Source of the DNA: Macrophomina tecta | Taxonomy: Eukaryota > Ascomycota > Dothideomycetes > Botryosphaeriales > Botryosphaeriaceae | NCBI GenBank assembly: GCA_024180945.1 | Contig: JAKSGN010000022.1 | Span: 992,001-1,056,000 of the forward strand | Direction of reading: 5' to 3' | Length of the DNA: 64,000 bases | In this document: piece by piece, positions 56,689-64,000 of the stretch | How positions within the stretch are numbered: the first letter of the stretch is position 1 | Layout: every line of letters starts with the position of its first letter | Notes under the pieces: model-generated | Told to the model about the DNA's origin: nothing | Databases searched by the model: none | Seen by the model: the letters and a program-made list of their open reading frames with translations, nothing else | Program-made: the position numbers and the translations under genes

Positions 56689-59600
56689 TCACTCCGCAAC
56701 TTCCACACCCGCCTTCTTTAGGCCGGACTTGAATTGGTCCGCCAGATCACCACTGCCAGTGACAGTATCGGTGACATCTTCCGCAGGAGCCTTCAGTTCT
56801 CCATTGGCCTCCATATCTTCAAACATCATTTTTTCCACGATTTCCTGCATGACTTTGGCAGTCTTTGCATCGTCTCCGAAAGCACCGGCTCCGGCAACAC
56901 GCTCGTCCAAGGCGAGTTTTGAGTCGCCCAGGGCGAGAATCTGCTCCTCTACAGTGCCGCGTGTGACAAGCCGAATGACTTCAACATCGCGAAGCTGTCC
57001 GACGCGATGCGCGCGGTTCTCAGCCTGGATATCTTCCTGCGGGTTCCAAGAAAGGTCGTTGATGATGACCTTGTTGGCAGCCGTAATGTTGATGCCGCTA
57101 CCGCCTGAGCCAGTGGACACCAAGAAGATTGGAATCTCCTCATCCTGGTAGAACTGGTCGATAAGGTCCTGGCGACCGGAGGTTGCAGTGCCGCCATCAA
57201 AGCGAAGGAAGGGAATGCCCTCAGCCGAGAGCGCGTCCTCCATAACATCGAGGACCATCTTGAACTGAGAGAAGAACAGAGTGCGGTCGCCGTTCTTCAT
57301 GAAATCCTTTACGAGCTCAATGGTCTTCTGGATCTTGCCCGAGGCGTGGGTCAAGTCCTCCTGTAGCTGGTATTGGCCCCAAACACTGGGGTCTGCCGCA
57401 ACATCCTGCATGATAGCGTAGTCATTACACTTGCGTAGATAGTCGAGCGTCCGCTCCATCTTCGGGCTCCCGTAAGCCGCAAAATGGTCCTCCGCCATCC
57501 TCCGGATCTTGGCGTCGTCAAACCAGTGGCGTGCCAGCAGAGGGTGACACGAGGTGAGGCGCAATTTCATCAGGTAATTGTTGGTGCCAGAGCTGGCGAG
57601 GCCCTGCTTTCTCTTCAAAAATACTTCTTGTTGCATGGCCTTGATGTCAGCGTACACCTTGGCCTGTTTGGGGTCCATATCACAATATTCGACCCGAGAG
57701 ATCTTCTTGGGCAGAACGGTGCCAAGAACCTGCTCCTTCTTCCGCCGCAGGATAAAAGGAGTCATCATCGAACGTGCTCTAGCCGTGCGCTGTGCCGAAA
57801 GAAGGCTGTTGTGGCTGTTCTTCTCCGTGGTCGTGGCTTTCTTGCGGAAGATGAAATTCAAGTTGTCCGCATGCTCATCGAAGACGTCGGGCATGAGGAA
57901 GGACAGGAGCGAGACCATCTCCTGGAGGTTGTTCTGGAGCGGAGTGCCGGTGAGTATAAGGCGAATCTTGGCCGGGATTTGAATCGCGCAGCGATACTTC
58001 TGCGATGTGCGGTTCCTCAGCTGATGCCCTTCGTCGAAGATGCATGCGGTGGGATCCAGGCGGCGTAGGAATTTCAGGTCGTTCTTGTCGGAGCTACCCA
58101 TAGTGGAATAGGTAGTAATTACAACGTCGATCTCGTCTTTGCTGTTCATGATGGCGTCGCGGAGGCCAGCACGCTCCGACTGCCCGCCGTAATACGGCTC
58201 CACCCGAAGCTTCTTTTCGGTGAATTTATCGAATTCGCGGAGCCAGTTCTCGAGAGTAGAGTTGGGCACAACGATGAGATGAAGGCCCTCTTGTCCAGTC
58301 TCCTTGAGGTGGGATAAGAAAGCGATGATTTGGCACGTCTTGCCGAGGCCCATGTCGTCAGCAAGAATGCCAGACACTTGGTTGGTCCAGAGAATATTGA
58401 GCCAGTTCAGCCCAACGACCTGGTAGTCTTTCAAGACCAGATCTTTGGCCATTAGAGACGGCTTCTGAATAGGCTTGAACCGGGAGTTAGCAACAACGTC
58501 GTCATCTTCCTCGTCAACCTGGGTGCAGGAGCTTGGTGTTCCGATGCCGGAATCGTTCTTGACTTCTCCGAGGCTGATGATGTTGAGCTCGCCGCTGCCA
58601 TCTGAGCCCAGAGATTTCACACCAAGCTGCTTCATGGCGGCTTTGATAGGCTCGCCGATCGTCTGACACTCGGATACCAGAACGTTGACAGACTGATACG
58701 CAGCCCACATCTTTTCAGCAACGTTCAAGACCCTCGTACCGGTGGAGGTGTGGGTGCGCGGGACTTTGCCTGTCTTTGTGAGCTTCGGCGGGTTCAGTTC
58801 GATCTGGCGGATCTGGTCCAGACTCCGGAACGGCCTCTTCGCCAAAATACCCTCACATTCGTCAGGGGCCGACTCGGCGAGGTCCGCAAGATCTTGGGCC
58901 GAGCACTTGTTGATGTAGCTTAATAAGCTTGCTTCGGCCTCCAAGGCAGCTTGCTCATCGATCTCTTCCTCATCGCTGTTCTTGGCATCGGAATCGGAAT
59001 CGATGGCGACGGCCTTCTTCTGCCGTGTGACGCTCGACTTCTGGGGAGTGAGCGTCCTTTCCGGGGTGGGCGAGCGAGCTGCAGGTCTGCGGCCCTGAAC
59101 GAGGCGGCGACGTGGTTTGGCAGATGAGTCCGCAGCAGAAGAATCATCGTCAGGAATTTCCACAATCGAGGTGCGCTTTTCGCTCTCGCCGGTCTTCGTC
59201 GCCTGCATGGAGCTCCATTTCGAAGCAATCGACTTGTTGGACTGGACGGACTTGTTGGTCGACGGCTTCAAAGCCTTGACAGGTGAGGTGTCGTCAGTGG
59301 TGAGGTCGATAGTGCTAGCGAGGCTGGTTTTCTGAGCAGGTTGCGATTTTGTGGCCTCTTGCTTCTCCTCAAGCTCACAGACATAGGCAAGAGCATCCTC
59401 GTAGTTACCCTTTTTGTCAAGAAGTGCCTGGTACAGCAGCTTCACTGGCTTATCACTGTAGACAAGCGCCATGCGCTCGACTTTCCTCTTTTGCAGCAAG
59501 TCATCGATATCATCCAGGGTGAAGTTGTCCATGGCAGCGTCACTGACAGGCTGCGCACGTGAAGGCACGGTCTGGGGTGGGGGACGACGCCTCTTCTGAG

Positions 59601-60243
59601 AGGAGTAGGCATTGGCCATGTCATCGGCTGAACGCGTCTTGGATTGCACATCTTCCTCTCGGTGCATAAACTGGGAAAGTGCCAGCTGATACCCTGACGG
59701 TGGTGCGTTCTTCGGGGCGGGAATCCTGTAACGAGGCTTTGACTTGCTCACAAAGGTCGAAGGTTTAATGTCCGATTTGGAGCGAGGCTTGGCCAGTTCG
59801 TCCTCCGAAGTCTCTTCTGCTGGGGAGTCGCTGAAGCTGCCCGCGTTTGTAGCCAAGTGAGGCTGACGCGAGTTGATTCCAGGTCGCGCAAATTGTGTTG
59901 TAGGGCGGCTCTCCTGAGGTGAGGGTGAGATTGTCGTTGTTTGGGTTTCGCCCAGAGGTGAGGAAGCTGGGACTTGGACGACGGCGTTGGGGTCGACGCG
60001 GTTACGGAGAGGGGTCTCGAGGATCTGAGTTGGCTGCGTAATGCCGGGAGCCGAGGGAGCAAAGTACGGAGAGGAGAGGGTAGGAGCGGCGGGGTTGTAC
60101 GGCTGCTTCAGTGGGAGAGTCGCTGCGGTCTCGTCGAAGCCGGCGAGCAGCTCGTCGCCGTCGTCATCCTGAGAGTTATAGCCGCCCTCGATACGGCGGC
60201 GTTTCGGAGGCGTGTCAACGATCGGGTCGCCGGCGTGCTTCAT
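56689..60243 (-). CDS. FUN30: Fun30-type SNF2 chromatin remodeller (SMARCAD1/Fft3 homologue)
   Basis: Single exon, 1184 residues from ATG 60243. The N-terminal ~540 residues are disordered and Ser/Pro-rich, with a CUE-like ubiquitin-binding helix pair at ~250-305 (DDIDDLLQKRK to GNYEDALAYVCELEE). The SNF2 ATPase has LADDMGLGKT (Walker A, ~residue 630), DEGHQLRN as motif II (DEGH instead of DEAH, typical of Fun30 rather than Snf2), LTGTPLQN, and in the second lobe FLRFDGGTATSGRQDLIDQF, FLVSTGSGGSGINI and NRAHRVGQLRDVEVIRLV. Fun30/Fft3/SMARCAD1 slides and edits nucleosomes, helps heterochromatin silencing, and promotes DNA-end resection. Order, length and the DEGH box support this subfamily. 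Confidence 0.93.
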   Translation of the reverse strand: MKHAGDPIVDTPPKRRRIEGGYNSQDDDGDELLAGFDETAATLPLKQPYNPAAPTLSSPYFAPSAPGITQPTQILETPLRNRVDPNAVVQVPASSPLGETQTTTISPSPQESRPTTQFARPGINSRQPHLATNAGSFSDSPAEETSEDELAKPRSKSDIKPSTFVSKSKPRYRIPAPKNAPPSGYQLALSQFMHREEDVQSKTRSADDMANAYSSQKRRRPPPQTVPSRAQPVSDAAMDNFTLDDIDDLLQKRKVERMALVYSDKPVKLLYQALLDKKGNYEDALAYVCELEEKQEATKSQPAQKTSLASTIDLTTDDTSPVKALKPSTNKSVQSNKSIASKWSSMQATKTGESEKRTSIVEIPDDDSSAADSSAKPRRRLVQGRRPAARSPTPERTLTPQKSSVTRQKKAVAIDSDSDAKNSDEEEIDEQAALEAEASLLSYINKCSAQDLADLAESAPDECEGILAKRPFRSLDQIRQIELNPPKLTKTGKVPRTHTSTGTRVLNVAEKMWAAYQSVNVLVSECQTIGEPIKAAMKQLGVKSLGSDGSGELNIISLGEVKNDSGIGTPSSCTQVDEEDDDVVANSRFKPIQKPSLMAKDLVLKDYQVVGLNWLNILWTNQVSGILADDMGLGKTCQIIAFLSHLKETGQEGLHLIVVPNSTLENWLREFDKFTEKKLRVEPYYGGQSERAGLRDAIMNSKDEIDVVITTYSTMGSSDKNDLKFLRRLDPTACIFDEGHQLRNRTSQKYRCAIQIPAKIRLILTGTPLQNNLQEMVSLLSFLMPDVFDEHADNLNFIFRKKATTTEKNSHNSLLSAQRTARARSMMTPFILRRKKEQVLGTVLPKKISRVEYCDMDPKQAKVYADIKAMQQEVFLKRKQGLASSGTNNYLMKLRLTSCHPLLARHWFDDAKIRRMAEDHFAAYGSPKMERTLDYLRKCNDYAIMQDVAADPSVWGQYQLQEDLTHASGKIQKTIELVKDFMKNGDRTLFFSQFKMVLDVMEDALSAEGIPFLRFDGGTATSGRQDLIDQFYQDEEIPIFLVSTGSGGSGINITAANKVIINDLSWNPQEDIQAENRAHRVGQLRDVEVIRLVTRGTVEEQILALGDSKLALDERVAGAGAFGDDAKTAKVMQEIVEKMMFEDMEANGELKAPAEDVTDTVTGSGDLADQFKSGLKKAGVEVAE

Positions 60244-60564
60244 GGTGAAGCGGCGAGCGGCCGGTTCGTGCGAGGGTGAAGCTGTAAATGTGTTCGATGC
60301 GGCGCGGAAGTTGATGTGATAGTACTGGCTGTATCGCTGCGTGAATGCGGGTCTCTATGCCAAAAAGTTCACGAATGTCCAAGCACACAGCGAATTGGCG
60401 AGTGCGGTGCGGGATGTGAGCGGCGGCAGAGGGTGTGCGGGGTGGAGGAGGGAGTGAGGGTGGTGCGGGAAAGAAGTGAGTACAAAAGAAACGCGGGTCG
60501 CGAATGTCGGCGAGACGTGCAAGGGTCCGGGCGTAAAGAGCCCGCACAGCCCTGCTCGCCAATA

Positions 60565-60594
60565 CCGCACCCGTGCAAAAGTCAGGGCGCACGG
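60565..60594 (+). repeat. left TIR of Tc1-like element
   Basis: 30 bp beginning CCGCACCCGTGCAAAAGTCA, preceded by the TA target site. Confidence 0.92.
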
Positions 60595-60652
60595 ACGTGC
60601 ACGAGTCAAAACAACAACGTACCCTCTTCATCCCTTGCCTCATTACACCACC

Positions 60653-61739
60653 ATGCAGCGCATCTTTGGACGCGAAATTTCAGGCAATGCTAGGCAAAGG
60701 CATCAGCTTTCACATGATCAACGAGTTTCGGTTATTACACAATCGCAAGATGGTAAATCTGGGCGTCAAATTGCCCGTGAGACTCGCTTCTCAGAACACG
60801 CAATTAGGAGCTGCATCAACCACTACAATACGACTGGCCAGATTGATCTAACACCTCGTACTGGCCGTCCCCCAAAGTCAGCCTTCGCACGGAGCGCCAG
60901 ATTATTCGTTTTGTTAACCGGTTCCCAAAACTTAAGCACAGCCAGGTGATTAAGCAACTCCAGTTATCTATCCATAAAGATACGCTCAGGCGTATTCTAC
61001 GCAAGAACCATATTACCAAATGGCGTGCAAAGAATCGGCCTTGGATCTCTCAAGCGAATGCCCGCATTCGGTACCAATATGCAAAGAAATACCGGTATAA
61101 GAGCTGGAGATGGTGGATGAGGGTTACGTTCGGTGATGAGTGCTCAGTTGAGCAGGGCTCTGGCCACGCACCAAGCTGGGTTTTCCGTACGCCTGGCCAG
61201 CAAAAGTGGGACCAAAGCCGGCTTAATACACGGCCACTTGGCAAGAAGGCAAGATGTATGGTATGGGGTGGCTTTTCAGGCCAGCTAGGGGTGTCTGATT
61301 TACACGTTATGGAGCGTGATTTGGACTCTCCTAGGCAAGGCTATACTGCCAAATCCTATATCAAAGTACTGGAGGAACAGGTGCCAAGAAACTACGACTA
61401 TGGTATGTACTGGTTACAAGATGGTGCTGGTATTCATCGGGCGAACCGGGTGAAGAAATGGCTGCGTGATCACCAAATTAGGTGCATTACTCACCCCCAT
61501 ATTCGCCTGATCTGAACCTCCAGGAATACCTTTGGTGGCCACTAAAGATGAAGCTTCAAGAGATTGCGCCATTTATTGAGCTTGAGAAGAATCCTGAGCG
61601 CGTGGAGGCATTACTAGCTGAGTGGTTACCTAGGGCATACGCATTGGTGGAAAAACCAAGCCTTAAAGCGCTTTGTAAAAGTATGCCACAACGGCTTGTA
61701 GATGTTATTCAAGCTGGTGGCTATCAAACTCGCTGGTAG
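60653..61739 (+). pseudogene. Tc1/mariner transposase, two frameshifts
   Basis: ATG 60653 starts MQRIFGREISGNARQ, followed by helix-turn-helix DNA-binding segments (RVSVITQSQDGKSGRQIAR and a GRPP linker). Near 60890 the frame must change to continue at ERQIIRF and IKQLQLSIHKDTLRRILR. The catalytic core follows with first Asp in TFGDECS and second Asp in YWLQDGAGIHRA. Near 61480 a second frame change leads to HYSPPYSPDLNLQEYLWW, which carries the third acidic residue (a DDD-type triad, or E two codons later), and then the stop at 61737. All three catalytic acids survive but not in one frame, so it cannot move itself. Each lesion looks like a single-base gain or loss. Confidence 0.85.
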
Positions 61740-61843
61740 CCTAGCTTTATAAAGAATCAACTCTTACTGCATTTGAGCAACTCCTTGTTGAATAATACGA
61801 CTCCAAAGTATTGGTGTTGGTGGCAGGATAATTAGCGCCTTGG

Positions 61844-61873
61844 CCGTGCGCCCTGACTTTTGCACGGGTGCGG
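61844..61873 (-). repeat. right TIR of Tc1-like element
   Basis: Exact inverse of 60565-60594, followed by TA. Confidence 0.92.
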
Positions 61874-62060
61874 TAACGTCACGTCTGGCGGCGCGCCCCC
61901 GGTCTTGGCGCCGCTGTTTGCCCGCTCGGGCCCGCGCTCCTCCGCAGCCAGGCCACTGCAGCCTCGCCCGGCAGCCACGATAGTCGAGCGCAGCAAAAGC
62001 ATCTCAACTTCACCATCGACTTCAAACTTCGCTCTCTCGCACCCGCTTTCACCAGCCAGG

Positions 62061-62746
62061 ATGACGTCGCGAAGAATCGTATCGACGGAGAAGACGGTCT
62101 TGGACCAAGACGACGTGCCGGGCAGCACCTCCGCCTCGCAGCAGGGCCCCAGCAACATCGCTCCGGCAGTGCCTTCGTTCGTGCTCCCCCCTGTCGCTGC
62201 TCTCTAATTTATGTCCGAGGGATGCATTCGAGCGCATCAGCTGTTCAGCTGCACCGCTACTCTTGAATTCACGCGTCCTCCTCGTTCGTACGCGCTCCCA
62301 CGTGTTAGCACAAAACACTAACACCTGCACGTGGCATCAACAGTTCCGTCATCTTCAAGCTGCTGGGCTTCACGTTTGCCATGATCACGCTGCCCATTGG
62401 CACGTACTTCGCGACCGTCAACACGATATTCAAAGGTTTGTGCTTGTTCCTTTTTTTTTTTTTTTTTTTTTGCCAGCCACGCCGCCACTAGAAAGACAAA
62501 AGCCGCGACTTCCCTGTCCGCACCATTGCAAGTCCTTTGTTACGGTTCCCAGATGGCAAAACGAGAGGCCCAAAGAATTTAAAGTCAGTCCGATTGACAT
62601 CTCAAAAAACAGGAAACTCAACATTCGCCGGCGGCCTGGCGGCCATTATCGCCAACGTGGTGCTGGTCGCCTATGTCATCGTTGCTATGAAGGAGGACCA
62701 GTCGGATAGGCTCGAGGCCGAAGCTGAAGCGAAGAAAGCCAGATAA
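62061..62746 (+). CDS. VMA21: V-ATPase assembly factor Vma21
   Basis: Three exons (62061-62176, 62344-62435, 62613-62746) give 113 residues. A polar N-terminal tail (MTSRRIVSTEKTVLDQDDV) is followed by two membrane segments: SVIFKLLGFTFAMITLPIGTYFA and FAGGLAAIIANVVLVAYVIVAM. The tail DRLEAEAEAKKAR ends in KKAR, a KKxx ER-retrieval signal diagnostic of Vma21. The protein sits in the ER membrane and assembles the V0 sector of the vacuolar ATPase. The introns are long for this window (167 and 177 bp). The first has a GTTCGT donor and is the less certain boundary; the second holds a run of about 22 T. The first exon boundary was chosen because it is the only one in phase with SSVIFK. Confidence 0.9.
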
Positions 62747-63510
62747 GCTAAAAGCCATGGCCATCTTCTGCTTCTTCCTGGCAGGGGGGGTTCGCATGTC
62801 CCGGAACAAAGCGGACGACAGGGCATTAAGGAAGTTGATGCTGTGGCATGAGGGCGCGAAAGATTCCTCGTGGCGGCCAGCGTATGATCACCCTTGGTGC
62901 ATGTTGATAAAAGCAGCCTCAAACCCTGCGCTTTGAGCGCGTGTGCCAATGATGCGCCTGGCTTTCGGACGAATTGTCACAAATTGACGTAGTCTGCGGC
63001 ATGTGAAACATAAAAATAGAATTTTGGTGCGTTCCACCATGCAATGGCTAAAGACCAGGCCTCTGTACAATTTCCATTTACCCCAAAACAATAAGCCAAG
63101 GGTAGCAATATGCTGTGAAAGAGGGGAGCCGGACCAAGATTATGTATCTATGAAAAGACATTGGCCTGCGAGCGAGCTGATGAGCAACACGCCATGCCAA
63201 TCCTCAGTATTATGGACCTGAATCCGTCCAAACAGTTCCACATCCAAGGATAGGGACCCCCCAAGCGAGCCTCCAGCTCCCGCGCTCCCTCAAGCAACGG
63301 TCCCATGTTCCTGTACGCCCCCTCTCCCCAGCCCAACTGGGTTCTTGTGTAGGTGCCCCAAAACGCCAACGGGTAAATGCAGAGATCCCGGAAATTTCGT
63401 TCATCAAGCCATTAAATACCCCCCGCACAGCAGAGTGTCATTACATACTCCAAATCAGCCAGGTCGAAAAGCGAACAAATTATCGCAGTCGGCGGATTCG
63501 AAAAGAACGC
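62747..63510. other. intergenic between convergent genes
   Basis: The 3' regions of VMA21 and the last gene. No further gene recognised. Confidence 0.4.
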
Positions 63511-64000
63511 TTATTCCTTGCTGAACCGCCTCTTAAACCAGCTCTTCCTCTTCTCACCGTCTCCATTGGCAACCGGCCGTGGAGCAGGAGCAGCATGAAT
63601 GGGTTGTTGTGGTGGCCCATCTCCCATCTTCGACACTCCATTAACGCCGTTGTGAGGGGGGACCGGTGGGGCTTGGTTCTGGTCATAATGTCCGTTGCCG
63701 ACAGCGGGAGCGCCATCGTAGCCATGCTGATCGTAGTAGTTGTTGTGGTAGTCGTACTCCTCGGCAATTGGGTTTCCACCGAATCCATTGAATCCATACT
63801 GCTCGCCCATGTCCTGCTTTTGGCCTGGAGCCATCCTTTCAATGGAACTGTTCTCGCTGCTTGGGTCCGTGGAATTTCCCCAAGCCTCTCCGGAACTGTT
63901 TGAGAACCCAGTGTTTACGGTGTCACGGGATTGTTGGTATGAGTGACTCGGGTAAAGCCCCTGGCCGTGCATGGGAGGACGCGGGGGGCCTCCGAGCTCC
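63511..64000 (-). CDS. C-terminal part of a disordered protein, possibly DUF2406 family (5' cut by window end)
   Basis: An open frame from the window edge to the stop at 63511-63513 gives the last ~162 residues. It is rich in Gly, Asn, Tyr, Ser and Pro (GFNGFGGNPIAEEYDYHNN), then basic, ending in EKRKSWFKRRFSKE. That basic Trp/Phe end resembles my memory of fungal DUF2406 proteins (morphogenesis/stress-related relatives), but the diagnostic N-terminal part is outside the window. Treat the family name as tentative. Confidence 0.6.
   Translation of the reverse strand, partial: ELGGPPRPPMHGQGLYPSHSYQQSRDTVNTGFSNSSGEAWGNSTDPSSENSSIERMAPGQKQDMGEQYGFNGFGGNPIAEEYDYHNNYYDQHGYDGAPAVGNGHYDQNQAPPVPPHNGVNGVSKMGDGPPQQPIHAAPAPRPVANGDGEKRKSWFKRRFSKE

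Larger units (their letters stand above)
60563..61875 (+). mobile_element. Tc1/mariner-like transposon with perfect 30-bp inverted repeats
   Basis: The element spans 60565-61873 (1309 bp) between TA dinucleotides (60563-60564 and 61874-61875). Both ends begin CCGCACCCGTGCAAAAGTCA and match for 30 bases (60565-60594 against 61844-61873) without a mismatch; they diverge after that. It contains one transposase gene on the plus strand, which is broken. It sits between the divergent FUN30 and VMA21 start codons, 321 bp from the former and 187 bp from the latter. Confidence 0.93.

Noticed and set aside
1..64000. Secondary-metabolite cluster around the esterase, SDR, NmrA-like and asparagine synthetase genes
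   Set aside because: No PKS, NRPS, terpene synthase or cluster regulator is present, and several members are broken.

Overview
This window is a piece of a filamentous ascomycete (Pezizomycotina) genome. The evidence is the short spliceosomal introns (about 45-130 bp, GT..AG), the GC-rich coding exons, fungal-specific gene families, an intact hAT and a decayed Tc1/mariner DNA transposon, solo LTRs, and stretches with the TpA-rich, CpA-poor signature of repeat-induced point mutation (RIP). The class cannot be fixed by eye; a Dothideomycete is a reasonable guess. Nothing here is bacterial: there are no operons, ribosome binding sites or CRISPR arrays.

Layout. (1) 0-6.4 kb: an unrecognised polar protein, then a divergent pair. 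On the minus strand is a 1140-residue TPR protein ending in a CHAT protease domain (1762-5234). On the plus strand, 249 bp away, is a 283-residue protein (5484-6335) that I read as a fungal gasdermin-like pore former. Protease/gasdermin neighbours are a known layout for fungal regulated cell death, and this pair is the most interesting item in the window. (2) 8.5-10.2 kb: a hexose-type MFS transporter. (3) 10.2-33.5 kb: an accessory, AT-shifted compartment. It holds RIP-like tracts, a four-exon asparagine synthetase, a secreted cysteine-rich protein, broken genes (thioesterase, PAF-acetylhydrolase-like lipase, kinase-like, NmrA-like), an HSL-type esterase, an SDR, a 480-bp solo LTR with a 5-bp target duplication, and a complete hAT transposon with perfect 8-bp duplications. 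(4) 34.2-39.5 kb: core genes MEX67 (mRNA export) and ERO1 (ER disulfide formation). (5) 40-48 kb: a second decayed stretch with a kinase-ankyrin relic, an LTR-like element and a 9-bp minisatellite flanked by inverted copies, followed by a small CX3C-type secreted peptide. (6) 49.9-64 kb: core genes for calnexin, mitochondrial methylmalonate-semialdehyde dehydrogenase, Fun30-type SNF2 remodeller and VMA21, with a Tc1-like element in the Fun30/VMA21 intergenic region, and the 3' end of a possible DUF2406 gene at the window edge.

How the genes relate: ERO1 and calnexin both serve oxidative folding and glycoprotein quality control in the ER, and VMA21 assembles the V-ATPase there, but they look like independent housekeeping genes. 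The CHAT/gasdermin pair is the one clear functional module. Exon boundaries were worked out by hand from splice signals and reading-frame continuity; summed exon lengths are multiples of three for every multi-exon gene given below.
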